From contig NZ_JAOSLC020000003.1 in the NCBI RefSeq assembly GCF_026191475.2, positions 961,001 through 1,025,000 of the forward strand: a stretch of 64,000 nucleotides of DNA, in the 5' to 3' direction. Of the stretch, positions 46,307-56,915 are shown piece by piece. Within the stretch, counting starts at the first letter, position 1; each line of letters begins with the position of its first letter. Made by a program: the position numbers and the translations under genes. This DNA is from Polaribacter ponticola (GTDB lineage Bacteria > Bacteroidota > Bacteroidia > Flavobacteriales > Flavobacteriaceae). Below the pieces are notes generated by a model. That model made no database searches and was not told where the DNA came from. It worked only from the letters and a program-made list of their open reading frames with translations.

Positions 46307-48521
46307 CTAAACCAACCCTTCATCCACCAAAGGCAAACTTCTATAACGCTTCCCAGTTGCATTAAAAATAGCATTACAAATTGCAGGCGCCATAATAGGA
46401 ACACCAGGTTCTCCAACACCGGTTGGAGGTTCAGTGCATTTTATCTAAAATATCTATATAAATGTTTGGTGCATCTTTCATTCTTGTCATTTGGTAATCG
46501 AAGAAATTATTTTGTTCTACAGCGCCTTCTTTGGCAGAAATTTTACCGTACAACGCTAAAGACATTCCAAAAATAGCAGCGCCTTCTAATTGATTTTTAA
46601 CATTGTCTTTATTTAATGCCAAACCACAATCTATAGTAGTCCAAATATTTTCAACTTTTACTTTTTTATCGTTTACAGAAACCTCAACGATGGTTGCTAC
46701 ATAACTATAAAAGCTATAATGGATTGCAACACCAAAACCATGATTCTCTGGTAATTTTTTGCCCCAATTTGCATTTTTAGCTGTGGTTTTTAACACCTCT
46801 TTCATTCGTTTTGAGTTGTACGGATGTTCAGATTTACCATGAATAATTCTATCTTTTCCTAACAAATCTAAATGAAACTGTACAGGATCTTTTTTAGCAG
46901 CAAATGCCATTTCATCTACAAAAGAATTATTACCAAAACCACTATGTATATTTACCACAGAACGCATCCAACCAATTCTTAAATGTGCTTCTGCTTTTAC
47001 ATTTTCTAATCTAAAATTATCTAATTCGTACGGATTATTCGTAAACCCTTGGTTTAATTCTAAGCCAGAAGTATAATCAGACATTGGTTTAAAAGAAGAC
47101 ACAATTGATGGTACTGCAACTCTTTGTAACCAACCAGAAACATTTCCTTTTTTATCTAAACTTGCTTTTAAATATTGCGCACTAGTAGAATGATAAAAAC
47201 TATGTTTTATATCGTCTTCACGCGTCCAAACAACCTGTACAGGCGCATTTATTTTTTTTGATAAAGCAACCGCTTCTACCACAAAATCTGATTTAGATTT
47301 ACGCCCAAAACCGCCACCTAAAAAAGTAACATTTATTGTTACGTTTTCTAAAGGAATCTCAAAGAAATGTGCAATTTCTGCTCTTGCCGTTTGCGGATCT
47401 TGCAAAGGCGCCCAAACCTCAATTTTATCATTTTGAAACCAAGCGGTAGCATTTGGCACTTCCATTGGCGCATGTACCAAAAACGGAACATGATAGGTTG
47501 CTTCTACCACTTTTTCTGCATCGCTAAAAGCAGCCGATACATTACCTCTACTTCCAGGAACTACTTTTCCGTTTACTTGTAATCTCTCTGTTAAAGTCTC
47601 TTTAAATTTATCGGTATCAAAAGAATGATTATCGCCATAATCCCATTCTATATTTAAGTTTAGTTTTCCTTGAAAAGCAGACCATGTATTATTTGCAATT
47701 ACTGCAACACCGCCCAATGCTCCAAAAAACTGACCTGTTGGTGGTACAATTCTATCTAAAGTAATTACTTTCTCTACACCTGCTGTTTTTTCTGCATCAG
47801 AACTATCAACACTTTTAACGGTTCCGAAAGTTACCGGACATCTTGCAATTGCTGCAAATTTCATATTCGGTATTCTAACATCTATTCCGTAAGTTGCAGT
47901 ACCGTGTGTAAAATCTTTTAAATCGACACTTTTTAAAGTTTTACCTATAAATTTAAAATCTTCTACTTTTTTAAGTTTGATGGTTGCTTCATCCGGAATT
48001 GCAACTTTTAAAGCTTCAACAACTAAATCGCCAAAGAAAATTGTATCATTTGTTTTTTTATTGATAATAAAATGATTTTCTGCTTTACAAACTGCTTCAT
48101 CAACATTCCATTTTTTTGCAGCAGCTGTAATTAACATCGCTTTTGCAGTTGCTCCCATTTTACGCATCGGTTCTAATAAAGTTCTTACACTTGCAGAACC
48201 ATCTGTATTCTGATTGCCATATTTGGCATTTCCTGTTGCTTGTTTTACGGTAATGTATTTCCAATCGGCTTCTAATTCATCTGCAATTGCAGATGCTAAA
48301 GAAGTTCTAATACCTTGTCCCATTTCAGATCGAGAAGCTATTAAAATAATGTTACCACTTTGCTGCATTTGCACAAATAAATTAGGCGTAAAAATTCCAT
48401 CTGTTTGTGGTAAAAATTCTTTTTTATCCGAAGATATTGTACAACCTAAAATAATTCCGCTAGAAGCTAAACCAAATAATTTTACAAAATCTCTACGGTT
48501 TATTTGTTGTATGTTGCTCAT
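46307..48521 (-). CDS. Molybdenum hydroxylase large subunit (xanthine dehydrogenase family; frameshift near 3' end)
   Basis: 737 residues after repair. Exported by Tat: [12 protein letters not shown] at the N-terminus. Molybdopterin-cytosine-dinucleotide-binding subunit of the isoquinoline 1-oxidoreductase/aldehyde dehydrogenase type, with [14 protein letters not shown] and [17 protein letters not shown]. As sequenced it stops at 46431; dropping one base near 46432-46445 adds the expected tail ([20 protein letters not shown] and [14 protein letters not shown]). Start overlaps the 2Fe-2S subunit gene. Substrate unknown, possibly an aldehyde or N-heterocycle. Confidence 0.88.
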
Positions 48522-48979
48522 ATTGCTTCGTTTTTAAGTTCAATGGCTTTATGAATCGCTTTTCTAATTCTCGTATAAGTTCCGCATCTACAAATATTAT
48601 CGCTCATTGCTTTATCAATATCTTTGTCTGTAGGTTTTGCTATTTTATCTAACAAAGAAGTTGCGGCTATTAATTGCCCAGATTGACAATAACCACATTG
48701 TGGCACATTACCATCGTTCCAAGCTTTACGCAAAAATTCTAAATTATTAGAAGACCCTTCAATTGTAAAAATCTCTTTTCCTATTCCGTAAGAAACAGGC
48801 ATACTACAAGATTTTGTTAAATTACCATCAATTAAAATAGAACATGCTCCACATTGTGCAACACCACAACCAAATTTAGTACCTGTTAAACCAATAATAT
48901 CTCTAATTGCCCATAAAAGAGGCATATCTTCCTGCACCTCTATGGAATACGATTTTCCGTTAATTGAAAGTGAAATCAT
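48518..48979 (-). CDS. Molybdenum hydroxylase small subunit, (2Fe-2S)-binding
   Basis: 153 residues. It has the plant-type 2Fe-2S cluster ligands (FGCGVAQCGAC with a fourth Cys in SCSMP) and the second cluster (QCGYCQSGQ and NICRCGTYTRIRKA). Passes electrons from the molybdenum subunit encoded next, whose start overlaps its stop (ATGA). No separate FAD subunit is present, as in the IorAB-like two-subunit enzymes. Confidence 0.92.
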   Translation of the reverse strand: MISLSINGKSYSIEVQEDMPLLWAIRDIIGLTGTKFGCGVAQCGACSILIDGNLTKSCSMPVSYGIGKEIFTIEGSSNNLEFLRKAWNDGNVPQCGYCQSGQLIAATSLLDKIAKPTDKDIDKAMSDNICRCGTYTRIRKAIHKAIELKNEAI

Positions 48980-49075
48980 TTTATTTATAAATTTTGTGCT
49001 TACAAGGTAGTCAAATTTTAAAAAATATTTTAACTCATTCTTCTTAAATAAAATTTTACTTTTTTTACCTCTTAA

Positions 49076-49091
49076 AATTGGTTAACCAATT
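49076..49091. promoter_or_regulatory. Perfect 16-bp palindrome AATTGGTTAACCAATT, GntR/FadR-type operator
   Basis: The symmetrical TGGTTAACCA core with AAT flanks has the form of FadR-subfamily GntR operators (consensus like AATTGGTnnACCAATT for uronate and lactate regulators). It is centred about 21 bp before the ATG at 49105. No gntR gene is in the window. Confidence 0.6.
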
Positions 49092-49104
49092 AAAAATCAT
49101 ATAT

Positions 49105-50172
49105 ATGAAGTTATTTTTTTTAATTAGTATTTTATATATTTTAAGCATAACAAATACAAGTTCGCAAGTTGTATTATCAGCTAATGGCGCTGGCGATACC
49201 TATAAATTAATAAATTCTGTTCTTGCACCAAACTATGATGTTGTTGAAGTGCCAGATTGTAATCATGCTAGTTTTGGAAGACATATAGATGAAGTTTTTG
49301 ACACAGATTTAAACAAAAATGTATTTCGTTTTTTTATACATACAGAAAATGATAACGATCGTTGTAAAAATTTTGATAGACAACGTAATGAAATTAAAAC
49401 GTATGATAAAAGTCCGGAAAATTTAAAAGGAATTGAAGGCGAAAAAGTGATTTATAAATGGAAAATGAAAATTGATGCTAATTTTAAAGCGTCCTCTAGC
49501 TTTACACATTTACATCAATTAAAATCTGTTGATGGCGATTACGCATCGATACCAATGTATACTTTAACTGCTAGAAAAGGTACACCAGATAAATTAGAAT
49601 TAAGACAAACAAATACCAACGACCAAGAGACTTTAATAAAAGTAGATTTATCTTTATTAAAAGGACATTGGGTAGAAATTACCGAAAAAATAGCGTTTGG
49701 AAACAACGAAACTTATTCTATAAAAATAGAAAGAATAGATAACCAAAAAGTTGTTTTAGAATATAAAAATACTAATATTGGAAATTGGCAACAAGGTGCA
49801 GAATTTGTAAGACCTAAATGGGGAATTTATAGAAGCTTAAATAATGTTGCCGACTTAAGATACGAAGAGGTTTTGTTTGCAGATTTTAGTGTAGAAGAAG
49901 TAAGCACATTAAGTTTAAATAATTTAAAAGCAAATAATCAGCTGATTAAAACATACCCGAATCCTGCAAAAGACACATTACATTTAACCGAAAACGCGAG
50001 TAATAATTATGATACTATTTTAATTTTTAACGTTTTAGGGAAACAAATAGATAGAAAACAAAACAATAATAAGTCTACAGTAGATGTATCTAATTTAAAA
50101 AAAGGATCTTATTATTTTATCTTTAAAAAGGATGAAAAAATTGTGAGTAAAAACACAGTTATTATAAAATAA
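49105..50172 (+). CDS. T9SS-secreted polysaccharide-lyase-like protein
   Basis: 355 residues from the ATG at 49105, which begins a signal peptide (MKLFFLISILYILSIT); the frame is open from 49078. The catalytic-looking domain (about 25-270) has FDRQRNEIKTYDKSP, SFTHLHQLKSVDG, TLTARKG and RPKWGIYRSL, a pattern of jelly-roll/heparinase-I- or glucuronan-lyase-like proteins. A T9SS type A sorting domain ends the protein (TYPNPAKDTLHL). Family number is uncertain. The GntR-type palindrome upstream fits uronate-controlled expression. Confidence 0.75.
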   Translation: MKLFFLISILYILSITNTSSQVVLSANGAGDTYKLINSVLAPNYDVVEVPDCNHASFGRHIDEVFDTDLNKNVFRFFIHTENDNDRCKNFDRQRNEIKTYDKSPENLKGIEGEKVIYKWKMKIDANFKASSSFTHLHQLKSVDGDYASIPMYTLTARKGTPDKLELRQTNTNDQETLIKVDLSLLKGHWVEITEKIAFGNNETYSIKIERIDNQKVVLEYKNTNIGNWQQGAEFVRPKWGIYRSLNNVADLRYEEVLFADFSVEEVSTLSLNNLKANNQLIKTYPNPAKDTLHLTENASNNYDTILIFNVLGKQIDRKQNNNKSTVDVSNLKKGSYYFIFKKDEKIVSKNTVIIK

Positions 50173-50179
50173 CACAATT

Positions 50180-51284
50180 TTAAAACAAAATACAAACTGG
50201 CATTGAGATAGAAATCTCATCCACAAAAGTTAATTTACCTGTTTTAAAATTTCTTTTAAAAGAAACGATATTGTCTGTATCTTGATTTGCTACTAACAAA
50301 AAATCTTCATTTGGTGAAAATGAAAAACTTCTTGGACTTTTACCTAAAACAGATTGATATCCTATTGTTTTTAGCGTTCCGTTTTCTGAATTTACTTTAT
50401 AAATAGCAATAGAATTATCTCCGCGATTAGAAGCATATAAAAACTTACCGTCTTTTGTGATATGAATATCTGCTGCTTTACTAAATGCCGTAAATCCTTT
50501 TGGAAGTGTGGAAATTGAAGAATCTATATAATAATTTTCTTCTTTTTCTTTTACCAGTGAAACCGTATTGTTAAGTTCATTTAAAACATAAATCCATTTA
50601 TTATTTGGATGAAAAGTTAAATGTCTTGGACCAGCTCCTTCAGCCAGTTTTAATGTTTTCTGATTGGTAAAAAAACTCGTTTTTACTTGTATCAATTGTA
50701 GAAAACCATAATTGATTTGTGCCTAAATCTACAGAAATCACTTCGTTTTTTGAGGGATGAAACCACGTAGAATGTGCATGCGGTGCTTCTTGTCTTTTGG
50801 TTGTTCCTTTTCCTGTATGTTGTTGTACAGCTACTAAATCTGATAATTCACCTGTATTTTTTGCGTTTAATAAGCCTACATTTCCGCCAGAATAATTAGC
50901 TACTAAAACCTGATTTTTATTGTTTACGGTTACAAAACAAGGATGTGCTCCTCCAGATTTGGAAGTGCTAATTAAAATTAACGAGTCGTTTTCAATTTTA
51001 TAAGATTTTACAAAACCGGTTCCGTTTTTATCCGTTTCATCAACTGTAAAAAGTGTTTTAGAATCTTTACTTTTTGCTAAAAAAGAAGGATTATTGGTTG
51101 CTGCAACTAATCCTATTTTGTTTAATTTTCCTTCTTTAGAAATACTAATTTTATAAATTCCTTTGCTTTCTTTTTTTGTATAGGTTCCTACATAAAAAGT
51201 ATTATTTTCTTCTAAAGTAGAAGTACAACTACTTATTAAAACTACGGCAATTAACATTGTAAATACTATTGATAATTTATTCAT
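50180..51284 (-). CDS. Lactonase-family lipoprotein, seven-bladed propeller (frameshifted)
   Basis: 367 residues after removing one base from the A7 run at 50669-50675 (T7 on the coding strand). Lipoprotein signal with lipobox LISSC. Blades follow the 6-phosphogluconolactonase-like pattern (FYVGTYTKKESKGIY, APHAHSTWFHPS, GAGPRHLTFHPN, FSFSPNEDFLLVANQ), ending in PVCILF as is typical. Likely periplasmic or outer-membrane anchored sugar lactonase. Overlaps the PPOX-like gene by 8 bp. Confidence 0.87.
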
Positions 51285-51795
51285 GCTTAAAATTTATCTG
51301 TGGAGTTTTCCAGGTTATTGAGTCTCCTAAAAGCTGATGTTTTTCGCTAACTACATTGGCTTTTTTAGGAACAAATTTTATTAAAGTATAATCTGTATCT
51401 CTATTTTTATAAAAGTTTTCCCAATCTGATTTCCAGAAATTGTCTTTGGCTTTTTTCGTATTTACAATACTTGCAACTCCTTGTAAAGTAACATAACTAA
51501 CACTTTCTTTATCAAAATAATAAAGAGATACATTTTTGTTTTTTCTAATTTGCTTTACTTTTAAACTATGTGTATTTGTACCCAACCAAACTGTAAAATC
51601 TGCTTCTGGTAAAAAAGGATCCATGGTTCTTACATTTGCTACTCCTAAAGAATCTACTGTAATTAATGCGCAGTTTTTTGCGGTAATCATAATTTCTTTT
51701 GCGACTTCTTTAATGTCTTTTTTAACAACATTATTTGTATTGGTGCAACTCATAAAAAAGATTAGTAATAAAGTATTCAGAAAATATTTCATCAA
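51277..51795 (-). CDS. Lipoprotein with pyridoxamine 5'-phosphate oxidase-like fold
   Basis: 172 residues. Lipobox FFMSC near residue 16, then a split-barrel flavin-binding-like domain (CALITVDSLGVANVRTM, DFTVWLGTNTHSLKVKQI, NVSLYYFDKES) of the general-stress-protein-26/PPOX type. An exported version of this normally cytoplasmic fold. It lies between the M14 peptidase and lactonase genes on the same strand. Confidence 0.78.
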   Translation of the reverse strand: MMKYFLNTLLLIFFMSCTNTNNVVKKDIKEVAKEIMITAKNCALITVDSLGVANVRTMDPFLPEADFTVWLGTNTHSLKVKQIRKNKNVSLYYFDKESVSYVTLQGVASIVNTKKAKDNFWKSDWENFYKNRDTDYTLIKFVPKKANVVSEKHQLLGDSITWKTPQINFKHE

Positions 51796-51805
51796 AAATT
51801 ACAAT

Positions 51806-53553
51806 TTAAAAAACTTTAAAAATAGGTAAGCGTAAATGTGCTTTTTCATAATAAGGTGAATTCTTATAAATGAAATCTAGTTGCAATCTTGGGTTTTTAG
51901 CAAATTTTTCATCCGAAGTTAACTTTTCTTCAAAAGCTGTTTTTAAAGCTGTGTTTTCTTTTAATAACTTTTCTGCAACTTCTTCAAACACATAACCAGA
52001 ATAGCCTTCTTTTTGTTGTAAAATAGTATCGAAAAAATTCCAATTAAAAAAGAATCTGTTGCTTCTGCTTCTAAGGTTTCTAGTAAATAACGTACGCCAT
52101 TTTGGTTTGTAGTGATTAGTAAATCTCCTGCTTTAAAAGTAATTTCTTGTAATGATTTTTCTACAACTGTATTATAATGTAAATAATGACCTTCATAAGG
52201 TGCTTTTCTACTTTTAAAATCTTTAATATGGTTTACCTCTACATTAATTACTGTATCGTTTTCAAAATACGTGTATTCTATAGCGTTATTATTTAACCTA
52301 TCAATAACGTTATGCCAGCCGCTTTGTAAAATATAAGCTTTTGGAATTGTAACTTCTTTGGTTACCGCAAATTCATCAAAGTATTTAACCTCTTTATCAA
52401 AAGGTAAACTTCTATCATAAAATAATCTTTTACCGTTGGTTACTTTACTATCGATTTCTTCACCTTCATATCCTTTAAAATTTAAGGTTCTAAACTTTTC
52501 TTTGTCAACTTTATAATGAATAGGATATGTTTTTTTTGCTAAAATTTCATCCGTTGCTTTAGCACGTAAATCTTTTATAACTTCTGAGTTCTCTTCTGTA
52601 AAATCGAAAGCAGAAAAAAGCAGCTCATAAGTTTGTTCTACTCTTGTTTTATAAGGTTTTAGCATGTGTGTTTCTACCATTAAACCGAGTGTATGAAACA
52701 ATGTTGTGTAGCCTGTAGAATATCTTGGAGAATCGAAAAACTGAGAAAAACCTGCTTCTGGTGTTGTACCCCAAACATTTACATAAGGTGTAATATTTAT
52801 ATTTTTTTCTTTTAAAGACGCTTCTAATTCTGGTCGCATTTCGTTCTGTAAAAACGCACCTAAATTACCGCCTAATTTATTATGTTGTGTAAATAAATGA
52901 GTAATTGCATATTGATAATCGGCGCCATTACTTACATGATTGTCTATAAAAACATCCGGATTTACAGTATGAAAAATTTCTGCAAAAGTGGCTGCATTTT
53001 TAGTGCCTTGTTTTATAAAATCTCTGTTTAAATCGTAATTTCTAGCATTTCCTCTAAAACCGTATTCTAAAGGTCCGTTTTGGTTTGCTCTCGAATGCGA
53101 ATTTCTATTTAAAGAACCGCCAACATTATACACAGGAATAACACAAATAATAGAATTTTTATATTTTTCGATTAAAGAATCATTTTGAACAATGTCTCTT
53201 AATAACAACATAGAAGCATCAATTCCATCTGATTCTCCTGGATGAATTCCGTTGTTAATTAAAATTCTATTTTTTGTCGAATTATTAATTTCATCAACAT
53301 TATAAATTCCTTCTCGGTTAAAAGTTACCAAATGCAAAGGTTCGCCAGCATCTGTTTGCCCAAAAGAAAATAATGAAATCTGACTATATTCTTCGGATAG
53401 TTTGGTGTAATAAGAAATTACATCTTTGTATTCTGGTGTTTCCGTTCCTTTTGAAGTTTCGAAAAGGGTTGTAAAATCTGTATTTTCTTTAGATGATGAA
53501 TCGCAAGAAATTATTAGAATACATAGTGTAATAAGAAATACTATTTTTTTCAT
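51806..53553 (-). CDS. M14-family zinc carboxypeptidase lipoprotein (frameshifted)
   Basis: 582 residues after adding one base to the A6 run at 52046-52051. Lipobox ILIISC. The catalytic domain shows NNGIHPGESDG (zinc His and Glu) with FIDNHVSNGADYQY carrying the third ligand. The long C-terminal domain ends SPYYEKAHLRLPIFKVF only in the repaired frame. Probably a periplasmic or surface peptidase; specificity unknown. Confidence 0.86.
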
Positions 53554-53587
53554 TTTAATGAATAATTAAAAATAAATGAAATATAAA

Positions 53588-54043
53588 TTATTTAACTCTA
53601 ACAGAAGCAGGAACTAATTTTGTGTAATCTCCATCGTTTCTTATTACATCTCTTACAATTGAAGAAGAAATGTAAGAAGTACTTGCTGCTGTTAATAAAA
53701 ACACGGTTTCTATTGGCGCTAAATCTCTATTTGTATGTGCAATTGCTTTTTCAAACTCAAAATCTGCAGGGTTTCTTAATCCTCTAAAAATAAAATCTAC
53801 GTTATTCTCCTGACAAAAATGAACTGTTAACCCTTTATAAGTAACTACTTTAATTTTAGGTTCGTGTTTAAAGCAATCTTCAATAAATTTTTTGCGTTCT
53901 TCTAACGAAAACATATACTTTTTATCGGCATTTACACCAATAGCAATAATTAATTCATCAAACAACTTTACGCCTCTTTCTATAATATCTACATGTCCTA
54001 ATGTTAAAGGATCAAACGACCCTGGAAAAATTGCTCTTTTCAT
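53588..54043 (-). CDS. coaD: Phosphopantetheine adenylyltransferase
   Basis: Penultimate step of coenzyme A synthesis. 151 residues. Nucleotidyl-transferase motif PGSFDPLTLGH at residues 7-17, RGLRNPADFEFE, and the C-terminal YISSSIVRDV loop. Follows ddl on the same strand with a 98-bp gap. Confidence 0.96.
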   Translation of the reverse strand: MKRAIFPGSFDPLTLGHVDIIERGVKLFDELIIAIGVNADKKYMFSLEERKKFIEDCFKHEPKIKVVTYKGLTVHFCQENNVDFIFRGLRNPADFEFEKAIAHTNRDLAPIETVFLLTAASTSYISSSIVRDVIRNDGDYTKLVPASVRVK

Positions 54044-54141
54044 ATGTTTACCTATTATTTGCCACTAATTCATAAATTATCTTTACTATAAACGAACTTT
54101 AAATTTCACGAATTTATAACTATTAATTCGTGTATTTATTT

Positions 54142-55115
54142 CTATCCACAAGCACTAACAATTGCACTTTCAAATAACTCACTTAAACTTATATCTGCTG
54201 CTTTTGCTTGTTGCGGCAAAATACTTTCTTCCGTCATTCCTGGAACGGTATTCATTTCTAAAAAATAAGGTTCTCCATCCACAAAAATATATTCAGATCT
54301 AGAAAAACCAGACATATTTAAAATATTATACACTTTTTCTGCAACAACTTCTACCCTATTTTGTTCTTCTGCGGATATTCTTGCAGGTGTAATTTCTTGC
54401 GATTTTCCTTCGTATTTTGCTTCATAATCAAAGAAATCATTTTCAGATACAATTTCTGTAATTGGCAAAACTTTGGTTGCTCCTTTATACTGTATAACAC
54501 CAACTGAAACCTCTATTCCATCTAAAAAAGATTCAATTAAAATTTCTGAATCTTCTTTATAAGCAGTTTCTATTGCAGGTAAAATATCTTCTTTTGTATG
54601 TGCTTTTGAGATACCGTAGCTAGAACCTGCATTATTTGGTTTTACAAAACATGGCAAACCAACTTTGCTTATAATCTTATCTAAATTTACAACATCGCCT
54701 TTGTTTAAATAAATAGAAACGGCTGTTTTTATTCCGTATTCTTTAACAACACTTAAAGTATCTCTCTTATTAAACGTTAATGACATTTGATAAAATGGTG
54801 CAGACGTATGTTTAAGTCCTATTAAATTAAAATACGCTAATAATTCTCCATTTTCTCCTGGGTTTCCATGAATTGCATTAAAAACACAATCGAACGTAAT
54901 TTTTGTTTTATTAAGTACAAACGAAAAATCGTTTTTATTAATAAAATATTCATTATTATCATCATCTAAAGCCACCCATTTTTCTTTTAAAATATGTACT
55001 CTAAAAGCTTGGTATTTATTTTTATTTAAATGATTGTAAACAACATTTCCGCTCTTTAAAGAAATATTAACTTCGGATGAAAAACCACCCATTACAATTG
55101 CTATATTTTTTTCAT
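54142..55115 (-). CDS. ddl: D-alanine--D-alanine ligase (frameshift at the start)
   Basis: Makes D-Ala-D-Ala for peptidoglycan. ATP-grasp enzyme with FNAIHGNPGENG, VKPNNAGSSYGISK, and the C-terminal FLEMNTVPGMTEES. The frame is open upstream to 55146 with an unnatural N-terminus. The ATG at 55115 gives MKK followed by a stop, but one more A in the minus-strand A7 (55106-55112) restores MKKNIAIVMGGFSSEVN, 324 residues, the usual start. I take 55115. Confidence 0.94.
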
Positions 55116-55179
55116 CAATTCTAAAATAATAAAACAAATTTATCAAAATATAAATAGAAACAACAACGTTTAGTTTTTA

Positions 55180-55187
55180 TATCTTTG
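55180..55187 (+). promoter_or_regulatory. -7 promoter box TATCTTTG of the PASTA-rluD unit
   Basis: Exact TAnnTTTG match, 21 bp before the ATG at 55209. Confidence 0.4.
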
Positions 55188-55208
55188 TACGTCTTAAAAA
55201 CATACTAT

Positions 55209-55763
55209 ATGAGTATCTTTCAGTTTCTTAAAAGTAAAACTTTCTTTAAACAAATTGCATTTGCAATTATTGGTTTTATCATTGTTATTTTTTCATTAAA
55301 ATTTTGGTTAAATAGTACTACAAATCACGATCAAAAAATACAAGTTCCAGAATTACATAAACTTACTATTTCTGAAGCAGAAAGAACTTTAAAAGAATTA
55401 GATTTAGACTTTAAAGTAATAGATAGCGCAAGTTATAACCCAACGTATCCTAAAAAATCGGTTATAGAACAAAGCCCAGAAGCTGGCGATTTTGTAAAAG
55501 AAAAGCGTAAGATTTATTTAACTTTAAATCCGTCTAAATATAGAGATATTACAATACCAGATTTAAACGGACGTACAAAAAGGCAAGCTGTTTCAGAATT
55601 ACAAGCTATCGGTTTTATTGTTGGTACAAAGTTTTCTTATGTTAGAGATATTGGAAAAGATGTTGTTAGGGGTTTAAGACACAACGGAAAAATTATAAAC
55701 CCTAATGATAAACTACCAAAAAACTCTATTATTCAGTTAGTTTTAGGTGACGGAAGAAGGTAA
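55209..55763 (+). CDS. PASTA-domain membrane protein
   Basis: 184 residues from the ATG at 55209. One N-terminal membrane helix (QIAFAIIGFIIVIFSLKFWL), then two PASTA-type repeats (VPELHKLTISEAERTLKEL; IPDLNGRTKRQAVSELQAIG), ending GLRHNGKIINPNDKLPKNS. There is no kinase domain. It sits between ddl and rluD, a common Bacteroidota position, and may sense or bind peptidoglycan. Confidence 0.87.
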   Translation: MSIFQFLKSKTFFKQIAFAIIGFIIVIFSLKFWLNSTTNHDQKIQVPELHKLTISEAERTLKELDLDFKVIDSASYNPTYPKKSVIEQSPEAGDFVKEKRKIYLTLNPSKYRDITIPDLNGRTKRQAVSELQAIGFIVGTKFSYVRDIGKDVVRGLRHNGKIINPNDKLPKNSIIQLVLGDGRR

Positions 55764-55800
55764 TTAGAGTTTAAGTAAACAACAAAATAAAGTAAACGAT

Positions 55801-56841
55801 TTGCAAGAAAACAATAATCAAGAAATAGAAAATGATGATTTATACGAACATCACAGATTTACAGCTAGTGAAGGACAAGAACCTTTAAGAGTTGATAAAT
55901 TTTTAATGAACTTTGTTGAAAATGCTACAAGAAATAAAGTACAACAAGCTGCAAAAGCTGGTAATGTTTTGGTTAACGATGTTGCTGTAAAATCTAACCA
56001 TAAAGTAAAACCTAATGATGTTGTAAGAGTTGTTTTATCTTATCCGCCAGCAGAACAATTATTAGTTGCAGAAGACATTCCGTTAGATATTGTTTATGAA
56101 GATGATACTGTAATGGTGGTAAATAAACCAGCAGGAATGGTTGTGCATCCAGGTCATGGAAATTATTCTGGTACTTTGGTTAATGGCTTAATACATCATA
56201 TAGAAAGTTTACCAACAAATTCTAATGAAAGACCAGGTTTGGTGCATAGAATTGACAAAGATACAAGTGGTTTATTAGTAGTTGCAAAAACAGAATTTGC
56301 AATGGCACATTTGTCTAAACAGTTTTTTGACAGAACTACAGAGCGTTTATATTATGCTTTAGTTTGGGGAAATGTAGATGAAGATGAAGGCACAATTGAA
56401 GGAAATATTGGACGTAGCTTAAAAAACAGGTTACAAATGTCTGTTTTTCCTGATGGAGAATTCGGTAAACATGCGGTAACACATTATAAAGTTTTAGAAC
56501 GTTTAACGTATGTTACGCTAGTACAATGTAAATTAGAAACAGGAAGAACACACCAAATTAGAGCTCATTTTAAATATATTGGACACACTCTTTTTAATGA
56601 TGAACGTTATGGGGGTGATGATATTTTAAAAGGTACAACGTTTACAAAATACAAGCAATTTGTACACAACTGTTTTAAAGTTTTACCAAGACAAGCTTTA
56701 CATGCAAAAACATTAGGTTTTACGCACCCAACAACGGGTGAATTTATGCGTTTTAACTCTGAAATACCTAAAGACATTACAGATTGTTTAGAGAAATGGA
56801 GAACCTATTCTGAGAATTCTAAAGATGTAGAATTAGATTAA
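55801..56841 (+). CDS. rluD: 23S rRNA pseudouridine synthase RluD
   Basis: 346 residues from a TTG start. N-terminal S4 RNA-binding domain (VDKFLMNFVENATRNKVQQA), then the RluA/D catalytic motif HRIDKDTSGLLVVAK with the active-site Asp, and GRTHQIRAHF. RluD modifies helix 69 of 23S rRNA. Follows the PASTA gene by 37 bp and ends in a strong terminator. Confidence 0.93.
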   Translation: MQENNNQEIENDDLYEHHRFTASEGQEPLRVDKFLMNFVENATRNKVQQAAKAGNVLVNDVAVKSNHKVKPNDVVRVVLSYPPAEQLLVAEDIPLDIVYEDDTVMVVNKPAGMVVHPGHGNYSGTLVNGLIHHIESLPTNSNERPGLVHRIDKDTSGLLVVAKTEFAMAHLSKQFFDRTTERLYYALVWGNVDEDEGTIEGNIGRSLKNRLQMSVFPDGEFGKHAVTHYKVLERLTYVTLVQCKLETGRTHQIRAHFKYIGHTLFNDERYGGDDILKGTTFTKYKQFVHNCFKVLPRQALHAKTLGFTHPTTGEFMRFNSEIPKDITDCLEKWRTYSENSKDVELD

Positions 56842-56863
56842 ACAATTTATAGTATAAAAAAAC

Positions 56864-56891
56864 AGCTATTTAGATTCGAATCTAAATAGCT
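56864..56891. terminator. Bidirectional terminator, 28-bp perfect palindrome
   Basis: Symmetrical about the TTCGAA centre at 56875-56880; the arms are AGCTATTTAGATTC and its complement, followed by T8. Separates convergent rluD and the hydrolase gene. Confidence 0.88.
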
Positions 56892-56915
56892 ATTTTTTTT
56901 ATGGAAAAGGATAAA

